Positions 9,238 to 17,545 of a stretch of 64,000 nt of DNA are shown here, one piece after another. The notes below the pieces were generated by a model. That model was not told the origin of the DNA. It was given only the letters and a program-made list of their open reading frames with translations, and made no database searches. The position numbers and the translations under genes are program-made. This stretch comes from Croceimicrobium sp965279135 (GTDB lineage Bacteria > Bacteroidota > Bacteroidia > Flavobacteriales > Schleiferiaceae). The stretch spans positions 62,001-126,000 of the forward strand of contig OZ257133.1 of assembly GCA_965279135.1 (NCBI GenBank). Direction: 5' to 3'. The first letter of the stretch is position 1, and each line of letters starts with the position of its first letter.

Positions 9238-10206
9238 TTAAACATTGTTTTTAGCTAAAATTTCTAACAATCCACTCGCTTCCTCTTCTATCCACTGATC
9301 TTTGCTGATCAGCTCTTTGATGAGTTGGAAATGTTCGGGTTGAAAATCACTGGTCTCTAGTCCTGAAAGTGGCTGTTTATGGTTCCAAAAGCTGTTGTGA
9401 TCAGGGGAATCTACCGGCAACCGGTCTGTTGTATTAGGAGGCATTAACAAAGAGATGTCCATTTTCTTTTTGCGCAATTTGGCTTTAATGTCGCTGTATA
9501 TCTTCAAACCGTGATAATCCCAGTCACAGGAGTAGTAGATGGGTAGGCGCAGCTTCTCATCAGGGATGTCATTTATAATGCGGGTGTTGTTTCCACCAAC
9601 ATACCAAAGCTCTATGTTATTTGCTTTGGCAGGCCAGGGGTCTTTCAGGTAATTGACATTTTCGCATAAAACCACACAACCTGGGTTTAAACAATCTACC
9701 ACAAAACGCCATTGCAGGTTTTTGGGGTCTTTCTCGGGGAAGTGTTGAATGTTGAGGATTTTGTAAACCGCCTTTCGCACGCTTTTATGATCTTCCAGGT
9801 ATTTAGACCCTTTACCTTTAAAAATTTTGGTAGAAAATGTCCGTTGAGTAGTGAGTTCTGTTTTAAGTGTATCCTTGTTTTTTGCTATGAACATTAAGGT
9901 GAGAATGTCATCTTCGGGATAAGGGCGCCTTGCATCATGCTCTATTTGCTCTTGTTCAAAGAAACTCAAGTACCGTTGAAAATAGGGCAAGAAGCGATCT
10001 TCATAAAAAGCAGCATAACCCTTCTGTGCTTCCAAAATCTTTAGATTACCTGTTTTGGGTTTGATTACCTTTTTCCGATGTATTAGGGATTTTATATAAT
10101 TATGCTTACCAATCGCCTTATCAGTTCTCCCCTTTGTATAAAGTTCATTCAGGGCTTTGAGATGACGCCAGGTCAGTTTTCGGTTATGTATTTGGTCTTT
10201 ATTCAT
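9238..10206 (-). CDS. jetD: Wadjet system nuclease subunit JetD
   Basis: 322-aa protein with the DUF3322/DUF2220-type arrangement of JetD. The N-terminal helical part precedes a TOPRIM-like core with E182 in LCENVNY and D228/D230 in SCDWDYHG, the expected metal ligands. In Wadjet, JetD is the nuclease that cleaves circular plasmid DNA after the JetABC motor has extruded it. The start overlaps the end of jetC by 8 nt, as expected for translational coupling. It is the last of the four jet genes, and the patatin gene follows 87 nt later. The length is slightly below what I remember for the family (about 350-400 aa), but the TOPRIM residues are present. Confidence 0.87.
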   Translation of the reverse strand: MNKDQIHNRKLTWRHLKALNELYTKGRTDKAIGKHNYIKSLIHRKKVIKPKTGNLKILEAQKGYAAFYEDRFLPYFQRYLSFFEQEQIEHDARRPYPEDDILTLMFIAKNKDTLKTELTTQRTFSTKIFKGKGSKYLEDHKSVRKAVYKILNIQHFPEKDPKNLQWRFVVDCLNPGCVVLCENVNYLKDPWPAKANNIELWYVGGNNTRIINDIPDEKLRLPIYYSCDWDYHGLKIYSDIKAKLRKKKMDISLLMPPNTTDRLPVDSPDHNSFWNHKQPLSGLETSDFQPEHFQLIKELISKDQWIEEEASGLLEILAKNNV

Positions 10207-13200
10207 CGGTTAGGGCTGCCTTACTCCATATAGGCATTGGTGGGAAGTTAACTGGATCATCTTCATCTGTATTTTTATGTAAGATATACACATACTGTGA
10301 CCCCTCTTTGAACCGGCCTACTGATCCTACGGACATGGAAATGATCTGGTAATCATAGTCTTTGGCAATGTCGTACAGCAGTTCAAAATTAGAGCCCAGC
10401 CCCTCAGCCTCATCTATGGGCATAAAGCGGATACCATCTTTTTGACGCTCTGATTCCTTCCTGCCAATGACAGAGAGACGAGCAATGCATAATAATGAAA
10501 TGGCGGCATAGGTTTGCCCGGTACTGCCGATATTGGTTCTTCCAGTAGACGATTCCATTGAAAAAATGAGATTATAATAGGAAGCGGGGTCTAAAAGCCT
10601 AGGAATATCCACTTTCACGTTCTTTGAGCCCCCGCAGGCATAAAAAGCTTTAGTCATCACCTCTTCCAGGCTTCTTTCCAATGCCAGTTCGTTAGTCAGG
10701 TCTTTATTCGAGTTGTCTGAAAAAAGACTCATTTGATTCTCTACCGCATTCTTGAAGGTATCGATCCAACTTTTGGGGTAATCATCGGAGAACTTCCTAT
10801 TCAATCGTACCTGATAACCGCCAGTGATCCGTTTTTCATCAGCTGTAAAAAAGTTGTCGATCCTGCGAGCAGTGTCCAGTTGTTCACTTACTGTCGTATC
10901 TACTTCGTCTACAATGGTTTTGATCTTTTGGATTTTACGTGACGTGATCTGGCGGTTTTTCTCATTGATCTCATTGAGGTAATACTGGATTTTATCAATG
11001 ATATTCTTCTCGGTAATGGCCTGATCTCTTAAAGCTTCGGGCAAAAGGCTCTCACCGAGCTCAAGGAAGTCAAATTTATCCCCAAAGCGATGGCTATCTG
11101 CACTTAGATAAGTCTTTATTATATAACTGTAGTGTTCGTGATAGGCTGTTTCTGCTGTTATATAAGCCTCTCTCTGCTTAGTAGGTTCTTCTATTTCAAC
11201 ACCTTCGCACTCCTTTAAATCTGGTAATTGATTGTAATATTTCAAGCAGGTTTTTTCGACATCATCTAGTTTCTCATTGGCGGTTTGGAGCTTGGTTGAG
11301 AGATCCAGGATACTTTGTACGTGAAGTTTTTGCTGATGACCAATAATACTCCTGGTGATGTTCTCAAATTCCAGTTCCTCGAAATTCTGATCAGGAACAA
11401 CCTCTGCCTTGTTACCATGTTTTTCAAATATCTCATTTAGTTGTGATGAAATATCCGTTTGACTGTCAGGTTCTTCATTTTTTTGCCCAAGAGTATCAGG
11501 ATAGACATCTAACATCTCCGAAATGGCCTCAAGATTCTTTTTCTTATCAGAGGTTTCCTTTTGCTTTGTAAGCACCTGCTGATAATCTTCATCCGCCTGT
11601 TTAAAGGTCTTGGTAATGCTCTCTTGTTGTTTTAAGCATCTCATGTATTCCTGAAACTCTTCCAAACTCAGGTTGAACTCCTCAACTTCTTGTTCGGGGA
11701 GCTCGGGGTTGGGTTTCCGGTAGGTTTCATAAAACTTTTTTGGATGTTCAAATGCTTCGAATAAGTTTTGCAATGCGGATAGCTGAGTGATTTTTTGTTG
11801 AAGTGCATCAGTCTCAGCATCTAATTTTTGGCTAAAACTGTCAAAGTAAGATTTGATTTTCTCCTTGTCAGTGATGTCAAAAATGCGGTCAGGACTGTAA
11901 GCAACAAATGTCCTTATCCCATTCAAGTTTAGCCAAAAACCATCTTCTTCGGTTTCTGCCACGCTGAGTGCCCTAATCAATTCCTCAGGTGATGGTAAAT
12001 ATGGTTTTCGATTATCAGGCTTGGTGCGAGGTAAATTCTGAAAATGAACTAGGGTACTTTCTTCCTCCCAACTCAATGCTCGTCCTTGATGTAAAGCCCA
12101 ATATCCTAATGATCCTGGATTAGTCAGGTCAGCATAGCCTTTAAGTATGTTTTTGATGCCCAGTTCCTTTTGCAGCAAAGCCTGCTTATTCTCAACGGTA
12201 GCTCTAAATTCCTGGTAAGTATCTGGCCATTGATTCTCTTCAAAATAGGATTGTAAACCTTGGGCTACCAAATGATCTCGAACGCTCTTGAGCGTGTGAT
12301 TTTGATTAAGCAAGGCTTGGTTCAGTTCATAGTACCTTTGAAAGGACTCTGCTGTACAGTCTAGGTCGACTAATAGTTTTTGAGCTTTTTGTAGGCGTTT
12401 ATAATCCGTTACGCTTTGATCATAAATCTCTTTTGCCGTTGCTACTTTACCGTCCTGTTTTTCAGAGATTTCAGTGATCCTACTTTTTTCTGATATGGCC
12501 CAGGTTTGGACTTGTTCAAGGAACAGTGATGCTTGTTGATAATTGGATACACTTTCTTTCAGGTTTTTCAAAAGCCTGTTTTGGTTTTGATGTTTGTACA
12601 AAAAATCATGTTCAAGCCAGACTCTCTGTAGCTCGTCCCTGTCATCCTTTTTTTGCTTTAGCTCCACATAGTCTCTTTGTTTGCTGGTAACCCGGTTAAT
12701 TTCTTGCCGGTTTCTACCGTATTCACCCATTTCGGACTCAAAATCTCTTACGGCATCTTTGAACTTGTCGAAAATTATCTTTGCTTTATTGTTCCCGAAG
12801 AGAAAGGATTTTAGGCTAGTGCTTTTATTGGTTTCTAGCGTTTTTCCTCTGGAAAAGGATTGGATGATCTGGGCGAAGTCTTTTAGGGTTTTATCATTCT
12901 CGGCCAGATTAAGGGGCAGTAGGTGGTTATTATACAGTATTTCATGATAGCTTTTTACCTTTTTCCATGATTCGCAAACCAAGGCTTGTTCCTCTAGGTG
13001 GTCTTTAAGTACATCAAGCGGAAGGATATCCTCATTCTTTAGAAAATCCTTTGTTTCTAGCGGTTTTTCGAATGGGGCTAAAATATCAAAGCCATATCCC
13101 CTTTGTACAATGAAAGCTTCAGTGTGGCTACCGGTAGATTCAATATAAACTCCGATGCAAATGAACTGGTCCTTTTTGATTTCCAGGTTTAAGAAAGCAT

Positions 13201-13477
13201 ATCCTATATCGGTGCCTTTTCCGGCCCGCTGCAAAACCATACCGGATGGCTTGCGCTCATCAGTCCCTTTGGTGGCTGATTCGAATGCCTCGGAACCAAC
13301 AAATATCAATTGGAGCAAGTCACTGATCATGCTTTTCCCAGTGCCGCTATCTCCAATGAAATCCGTTCTCAAGGGATGGAATCGGTAGTTGAATTCCTGG
13401 TGGTGAATAAGCCCCAAAGTGGATAAACTGTGCAGACGGGGAAATTGCTTCATGAAGGAGTATTGGTTTTTAGCCAC
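10199..13477 (-). CDS. jetC: Wadjet SMC-like ATPase JetC (MukB-like)
   Basis: 1092-aa SMC/MukB-like ATPase, the DNA-loop-extruding motor of Wadjet. Walker A is GDSGTGKS (42-49). A long coiled-coil region (about 240-900) follows. The C-terminal head has a signature-like segment around STGRTNIGSTGQ and a Walker B in FMPIDEAEGLGS near residue 1020. The start lies inside the end of jetB (28-nt overlap), and the stop overlaps jetD by 8 nt. As established for the family, JetA, JetB and JetC form a condensin-like complex that recognises small circular DNA and hands it to JetD for cutting. The ORF appears complete with no frame break. Confidence 0.9.
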   Translation of the reverse strand: MAKNQYSFMKQFPRLHSLSTLGLIHHQEFNYRFHPLRTDFIGDSGTGKSMISDLLQLIFVGSEAFESATKGTDERKPSGMVLQRAGKGTDIGYAFLNLEIKKDQFICIGVYIESTGSHTEAFIVQRGYGFDILAPFEKPLETKDFLKNEDILPLDVLKDHLEEQALVCESWKKVKSYHEILYNNHLLPLNLAENDKTLKDFAQIIQSFSRGKTLETNKSTSLKSFLFGNNKAKIIFDKFKDAVRDFESEMGEYGRNRQEINRVTSKQRDYVELKQKKDDRDELQRVWLEHDFLYKHQNQNRLLKNLKESVSNYQQASLFLEQVQTWAISEKSRITEISEKQDGKVATAKEIYDQSVTDYKRLQKAQKLLVDLDCTAESFQRYYELNQALLNQNHTLKSVRDHLVAQGLQSYFEENQWPDTYQEFRATVENKQALLQKELGIKNILKGYADLTNPGSLGYWALHQGRALSWEEESTLVHFQNLPRTKPDNRKPYLPSPEELIRALSVAETEEDGFWLNLNGIRTFVAYSPDRIFDITDKEKIKSYFDSFSQKLDAETDALQQKITQLSALQNLFEAFEHPKKFYETYRKPNPELPEQEVEEFNLSLEEFQEYMRCLKQQESITKTFKQADEDYQQVLTKQKETSDKKKNLEAISEMLDVYPDTLGQKNEEPDSQTDISSQLNEIFEKHGNKAEVVPDQNFEELEFENITRSIIGHQQKLHVQSILDLSTKLQTANEKLDDVEKTCLKYYNQLPDLKECEGVEIEEPTKQREAYITAETAYHEHYSYIIKTYLSADSHRFGDKFDFLELGESLLPEALRDQAITEKNIIDKIQYYLNEINEKNRQITSRKIQKIKTIVDEVDTTVSEQLDTARRIDNFFTADEKRITGGYQVRLNRKFSDDYPKSWIDTFKNAVENQMSLFSDNSNKDLTNELALERSLEEVMTKAFYACGGSKNVKVDIPRLLDPASYYNLIFSMESSTGRTNIGSTGQTYAAISLLCIARLSVIGRKESERQKDGIRFMPIDEAEGLGSNFELLYDIAKDYDYQIISMSVGSVGRFKEGSQYVYILHKNTDEDDPVNFPPMPIWSKAALTDE

Positions 13478-14085
13478 TCTTCCAGCCCGTTGATGTAATC
13501 CCCATAAATCTTGTGGATACGTTGGAAAGCTGGCCAGGTATCGAAATGGTCATCGTCAAGAATAATCCAGCCAATTTTATGGAATTCTTTGAGTGCATCA
13601 GCAACCACCTTATCGAGGCTGTCATCGTTCATCTTGGTAGGATTGATCTTTTTGGCTTTGGCGAGGGTACGATAGAGCCCTGGTTTGAGGTTTTCGTATT
13701 CCAATCGGATCAAGCGTTGAAGTTGTTTTACAGAGTTTAGTTCCAGGTAACCGTCTATAAACACGATCTTGTAGAGCATAAAACCCACAATGATGTATTC
13801 ATTGGGTATAAAATACCGGTGCTCCGCATCAATATTTCCCCTGGATCCTTTACCAAAAGCGAGATAATAGTATCTTTCAGAAGCTTCGCCTCCGTGTTCC
13901 AGAAATACTTGGTAGAACTCCTTATAGTAGTCTTTCAGGTTATCCTCATAATACTTTTCTATAAAGCGAAACCAATCTGCCTGAGCTATAACATTCTGAA
14001 TATGTACTCCTTCTTTCAAAGCGTAGTCCAGCTTTGCAAAGAGTTGAGGAGCATCAGGGTCAGATAAAAAGTCAAATTGCTTCAT
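13450..14085 (-). CDS. jetB: Wadjet MukE-like subunit JetB
   Basis: 211-aa helical protein placed between jetA and jetC with overlaps of 14 and 28 nt. Its size, position and winged-helix-like composition fit JetB, the MukE-like (KITE) subunit that bridges the JetA kleisin and the JetC ATPase heads. No catalytic motif is expected or seen. The assignment rests on gene order and on the clear jetC and jetD neighbours. The subtype (I, II or III) needs a profile search. The start ATG (MKQFDFL) lies within the last codons of jetA. Confidence 0.8.
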   Translation of the reverse strand: MKQFDFLSDPDAPQLFAKLDYALKEGVHIQNVIAQADWFRFIEKYYEDNLKDYYKEFYQVFLEHGGEASERYYYLAFGKGSRGNIDAEHRYFIPNEYIIVGFMLYKIVFIDGYLELNSVKQLQRLIRLEYENLKPGLYRTLAKAKKINPTKMNDDSLDKVVADALKEFHKIGWIILDDDHFDTWPAFQRIHKIYGDYINGLEEWLKTNTPS

Positions 14086-15430
14086 CCATTTTTTTTTGAA
14101 TTAGCATTTTTCCGATACTTAAATGGCCTTCCTCTTGATCTTTGATCATTGAGGGGGCAAAGTGTAGTTGCCATCCGTACAACCGGTGTTCTTGTAATAC
14201 ACGGTAGGCGAAATCAACAGCCAGTTCCAGGTTCTGATCGTTTTCATTAAATGCCTTAAAGAAGTAAGGCGAAAATGAAACTTCCTGCTTCTGTTGCACA
14301 TCTTTCTTTATTTGATTTAACCAGAGGTCAACCTTGTTTTGCTGCCGGAATCTCTTCCGTGAGCGCTCATAGACTTTTCTTTTCCTCTCGGTATTCTCAA
14401 CATAGGTGTGTTTCTTTTTAGCTATTGAGGGAAAAAGATCTTTCCTGCGTTCTACAATGGAAAACCTTGGTTTTTGCCTGTAAAAATCCCACTGGGGAAT
14501 ATGCATGGGAAGCTTTAACACTTTCTTGGAACCTACTGTTTCCACCTTACTATATTCTAATAAATGAGCCAGGAATTTTTCTACCCGAGTATTAAACAGG
14601 GGTTTATTGAGATTGGCAAACAGTTGTTTGACCTTTGGCTGAATACGATCTAGACGCTGATCGACCATCCCCAGCAATCGCTTCATTTCCTGAACAAATT
14701 GCTGAGCCAAGAATATTTGATCTCCCAAATCCTTATCGTCAATGTCTATAGCATTTTTTTCAAGCAACTGTTTGACCTGATCTAACTCGCGAAAAGCTGC
14801 ATTCAACTCTATATTCTGTTTTCTGATCTTATCGAAACGCTCATTGATCTCTCTGAGGGTTTCAAGCACCGAGACATTGTTCTTTTTGATCTGGCTTTTC
14901 CTTATTTCCTGTACAGATTGATCAATTTGCCTTTCGAGATAATCGATCTGCTGTTTGAGATCTGGCTTAAATGCATTGAAATTGATATCCAGCCAGGATC
15001 GGATACCCTCCTCCGTTTTACAAGCCTCTAGGTCTTTTTTTAACTTACTGCATATGGTTTCAATGCGTGTAGGATCGAAATTCGCTTTTAAAGTATTGAG
15101 CGCCTGTTTACAAAACTCATTGCCATATTCTTTAAAGAAATAGACCTGTCTCTCTTCATCATAGCGGATAAAGTAATTCTGTAGATCAGAGACTATGATA
15201 TTGTAATTTTCAACCTGCCTGCGATGTTCTGGATTTTTTGCCCCGGGATGCATCCTATCTAAAGCTTCATGAATATCCATTTCTTTAAACGTACCATCTG
15301 GTAGCGCTCCATCTCGTATTTTTTGATATAACCATGCTATGGCCAGACCTACCTCTCGCTTTGGAAAAAGGAGATGATAGTGGTTTTCTTTGTTGATTTC
15401 TTTGAAAAAATCGAATTGATCTGTGTCCAT
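14072..15430 (-). CDS. jetA: Wadjet kleisin-like subunit JetA (MukF-like)
   Basis: 452-aa mostly helical, charged protein that opens the jetABCD operon. The N-terminal ~110 residues look like a winged-helix domain. Residues about 150-270 form coiled coil (repeated heptads around EIRKSQIKKNN and REINERFDKIRKQN), and a basic C-terminal part follows. This matches JetA, the MukF-like kleisin that closes the JetC ring. The start at 15430 (MDTDQFDF) is the first ATG. A perfect 11-bp inverted repeat sits 20 nt upstream and could act as operator or leader hairpin. The ORF is complete. Confidence 0.82.
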   Translation of the reverse strand: MDTDQFDFFKEINKENHYHLLFPKREVGLAIAWLYQKIRDGALPDGTFKEMDIHEALDRMHPGAKNPEHRRQVENYNIIVSDLQNYFIRYDEERQVYFFKEYGNEFCKQALNTLKANFDPTRIETICSKLKKDLEACKTEEGIRSWLDINFNAFKPDLKQQIDYLERQIDQSVQEIRKSQIKKNNVSVLETLREINERFDKIRKQNIELNAAFRELDQVKQLLEKNAIDIDDKDLGDQIFLAQQFVQEMKRLLGMVDQRLDRIQPKVKQLFANLNKPLFNTRVEKFLAHLLEYSKVETVGSKKVLKLPMHIPQWDFYRQKPRFSIVERRKDLFPSIAKKKHTYVENTERKRKVYERSRKRFRQQNKVDLWLNQIKKDVQQKQEVSFSPYFFKAFNENDQNLELAVDFAYRVLQEHRLYGWQLHFAPSMIKDQEEGHLSIGKMLIQKKMDEAI

Positions 15431-15449
15431 TGGCTAGCCTATGTTCCTG

Positions 15450-15475
15450 AATACTTAAGATTCTTCTTAAGTATT
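15450..15475 (-). promoter_or_regulatory. Perfect 11-bp inverted repeat upstream of jetA
   Basis: AATACTTAAGA, a 4-nt spacer TTCT, then TCTTAAGTATT: a perfect inverted repeat 20-45 nt upstream of the jetA start. On the jetA strand it is either an operator overlapping the promoter or leader, or a hairpin in the 5' untranslated region. No T-run follows it towards jetA, so a terminator is unlikely. Confidence 0.5.
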
Positions 15476-15847
15476 TCTATGAAAATACTATAAAAATGAT
15501 AAAAAATCGTGGTTTGTTAAGCATCAGCTTTATCTCAAAAAATAGTACCTATTAATAACTGTTTGTGATTTTGAGTGACTGTATCATTTATAATGGTGTC
15601 GTTTCTCGCTGATATTGTGAAGGTTGATTCAATTGCAGAGGCTTCTAGTATTGTTTTTTATAGAACATGCTTGTAAACCTTCAGTCTAAGAACATAAAGT
15701 ATTTTCAGTATTTAGGTGCATCTATCTTGTTTTAGTTTATTCTTATAGTTCCTATTTAGTATTACATGTATATTATTTTAATATAAATCACACATTTAAT
15801 CGAAATATTGTATACTTGATGTCAGTATAGATAACTCTAAATTATCA
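15476..15847. other. AT-rich divergent intergenic region (jetA / carbamoyltransferase)
   Basis: With the inverted repeat, about 417 bp lie between the divergent jetA and carbamoyltransferase starts. The stretch is clearly AT-rich with T/A tracts and must hold both promoters. I see no ORF with coding character, no tRNA and no long repeat here, and no unequivocal TTTG/TAnnTTTG pair. Confidence 0.5.
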
Positions 15848-17545
15848 ATGGTTAAGCAAATTAGTCTTGGTATACACATTGGACATGATAGAGGAGCCGC
15901 AATAATAAAAAATGGAATACTAATAGCCCAGCTTTCAGAAGAAAGGCTAGATAGGCTCAAACATTCTAATTCACCCCACCTACCTTCTAAATCAATCTTG
16001 AAGCTATTACAATGGAATAGGATTCCCATTTCTGAAATTGGAGTTGTCGGTATTAGTTATACCAACGTATGTATCGATAATGTGCTTGCAGAATTAACAG
16101 AAGAAATACATGACTTATTAAATAGGAATGACATTCCAGTCCATGGCTTTAGTCACCATGATTGTCATGCTTACTCCACATTTTTCACCTCACCTTTCAA
16201 GGAATCTGCAGTTCTTGTAGCAGATGGGGCTGGTGATATTTTTGAAAATAAAATTGAAGCCGAAAGCGTATATCTAGCTCATGGAAGCCAAGTAGAGCTT
16301 TTATCTAAAAGGTTACAAGATTTCGGACTTACCAGAACCGACAGGAGAAACACATTTAGTCCTAGTTATATACATGAAATTGATCAACTAAAACAGATTA
16401 GTATTGGTCGTAAATATGAGCAACTGACTTATCTCATTGGTTTTAAGCACGGAGAAGCGGGTAAAACTATGGGGCTGGCTTCCTATAGTGACCCCCTTTT
16501 CAATATTGATGAGCCTGTATTTGATGAATTTGATTTTTCGTTGACTTTTTTCCAGTATTTGGATTTAATCAAAGATGCTTCAAACTCTTCAGGATTGCCT
16601 TGGCATCTTTTTTTGAAGAGAAACTCAAGTGCCATAGCCAGCCTAGCTCAGGATATAGTTGAAAAGTATGTTTTGAGGATAGCAAGAAACTTGCAAAGAA
16701 TAACTGAATCAAAGAATTTGTCATTGTCAGGTGGAGTTTTTCTTAATTGTTTATTAAACCATAAAATTCTTGAGAATACAGGTTTTAATAGAGTCCATAT
16801 AATTCCTGCATCAGGAGACGATGGTCAATGTGTTGGAGCCGGATTTATGGCCTACAAAAAGGAGTTTGCTAAGTTACAACCGTGTAACACAACTCTTCCT
16901 TATTTAGGAATTTCATACAAGGATCATGAAATCATTGAAAGAATAGAATACTTTGAATTAGGATATCAACGACTTTCAGAAGAAAGATTAATATCAAGTA
17001 TTGCACAAATCCTTCAAGACAAGTACATCATTGGTTTCTTTAAGGGAAGATCTGAACTAGGCCCTCGTGCACTGTGTCACAGAAGTATACTAGCGAATCC
17101 TTCTGACATTGAGATGAAAGATAGATTGAATATCCTAAAAGGACGAGAACTTTTTAGACCTTTTGCACCTGTCATAATTGAAGAGGAACAGTTCAACTAT
17201 TTTAAATTAAAACAAAACTCCCCATACATGCTATTAGCCACACAAGTAAAAGCAAAATACAAATCCAAGCTTGGCGCAATTACTCATGTAGATGGAACAG
17301 CGCGAATTCAAAGTGTCAACAAAGAAAAAGAACCATTTCTACACAAGCTTTTAAAGCGTTTCGAAGAATTATCCGGTTTACCTGTGTTACTTAATACTTC
17401 TTTTAACATTGCTGGTGACCCAGTTGTTGAGACACCTCATGATGCATTATCCACATTCTTAAGCTCTGGTTTAGATTACCTGGTAATTGAGAATTTCTTG
17501 ATAAAGAAACCTAGTATAATGGCAGAAAATACCCAAGGTTTGTAG
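15848..17545 (+). CDS. Carbamoyltransferase of the NodU/CmcH/TobZ family
   Basis: 565-aa enzyme expected to make a carbamoyl-adenylate from carbamoyl phosphate and ATP and transfer the carbamoyl group to a hydroxyl or amine acceptor. The N-terminal ASKHA-fold domain shows HIGHDRGAAI and SEERLDRLKHS, with SHHDCHAYS and the LVADGAGD motif further on. The C-terminal YrdC-like domain (about 385-565) has GRSELGPRALCHRSIL, LFRPFAPVI and LLNTSFNIAGDPVVETP, all typical of the family. The ATG is at the first family residues. Its 3' end overlaps that of the opposite-strand nuclease-STAND gene by 35 nt. Relatives modify Nod factors, antibiotics and, in some phages, are linked to DNA-base modification. 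The acceptor here is unknown. Codon use is AT-rich, like the rest of the island. Confidence 0.88.
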   Translation: MVKQISLGIHIGHDRGAAIIKNGILIAQLSEERLDRLKHSNSPHLPSKSILKLLQWNRIPISEIGVVGISYTNVCIDNVLAELTEEIHDLLNRNDIPVHGFSHHDCHAYSTFFTSPFKESAVLVADGAGDIFENKIEAESVYLAHGSQVELLSKRLQDFGLTRTDRRNTFSPSYIHEIDQLKQISIGRKYEQLTYLIGFKHGEAGKTMGLASYSDPLFNIDEPVFDEFDFSLTFFQYLDLIKDASNSSGLPWHLFLKRNSSAIASLAQDIVEKYVLRIARNLQRITESKNLSLSGGVFLNCLLNHKILENTGFNRVHIIPASGDDGQCVGAGFMAYKKEFAKLQPCNTTLPYLGISYKDHEIIERIEYFELGYQRLSEERLISSIAQILQDKYIIGFFKGRSELGPRALCHRSILANPSDIEMKDRLNILKGRELFRPFAPVIIEEEQFNYFKLKQNSPYMLLATQVKAKYKSKLGAITHVDGTARIQSVNKEKEPFLHKLLKRFEELSGLPVLLNTSFNIAGDPVVETPHDALSTFLSSGLDYLVIENFLIKKPSIMAENTQGL

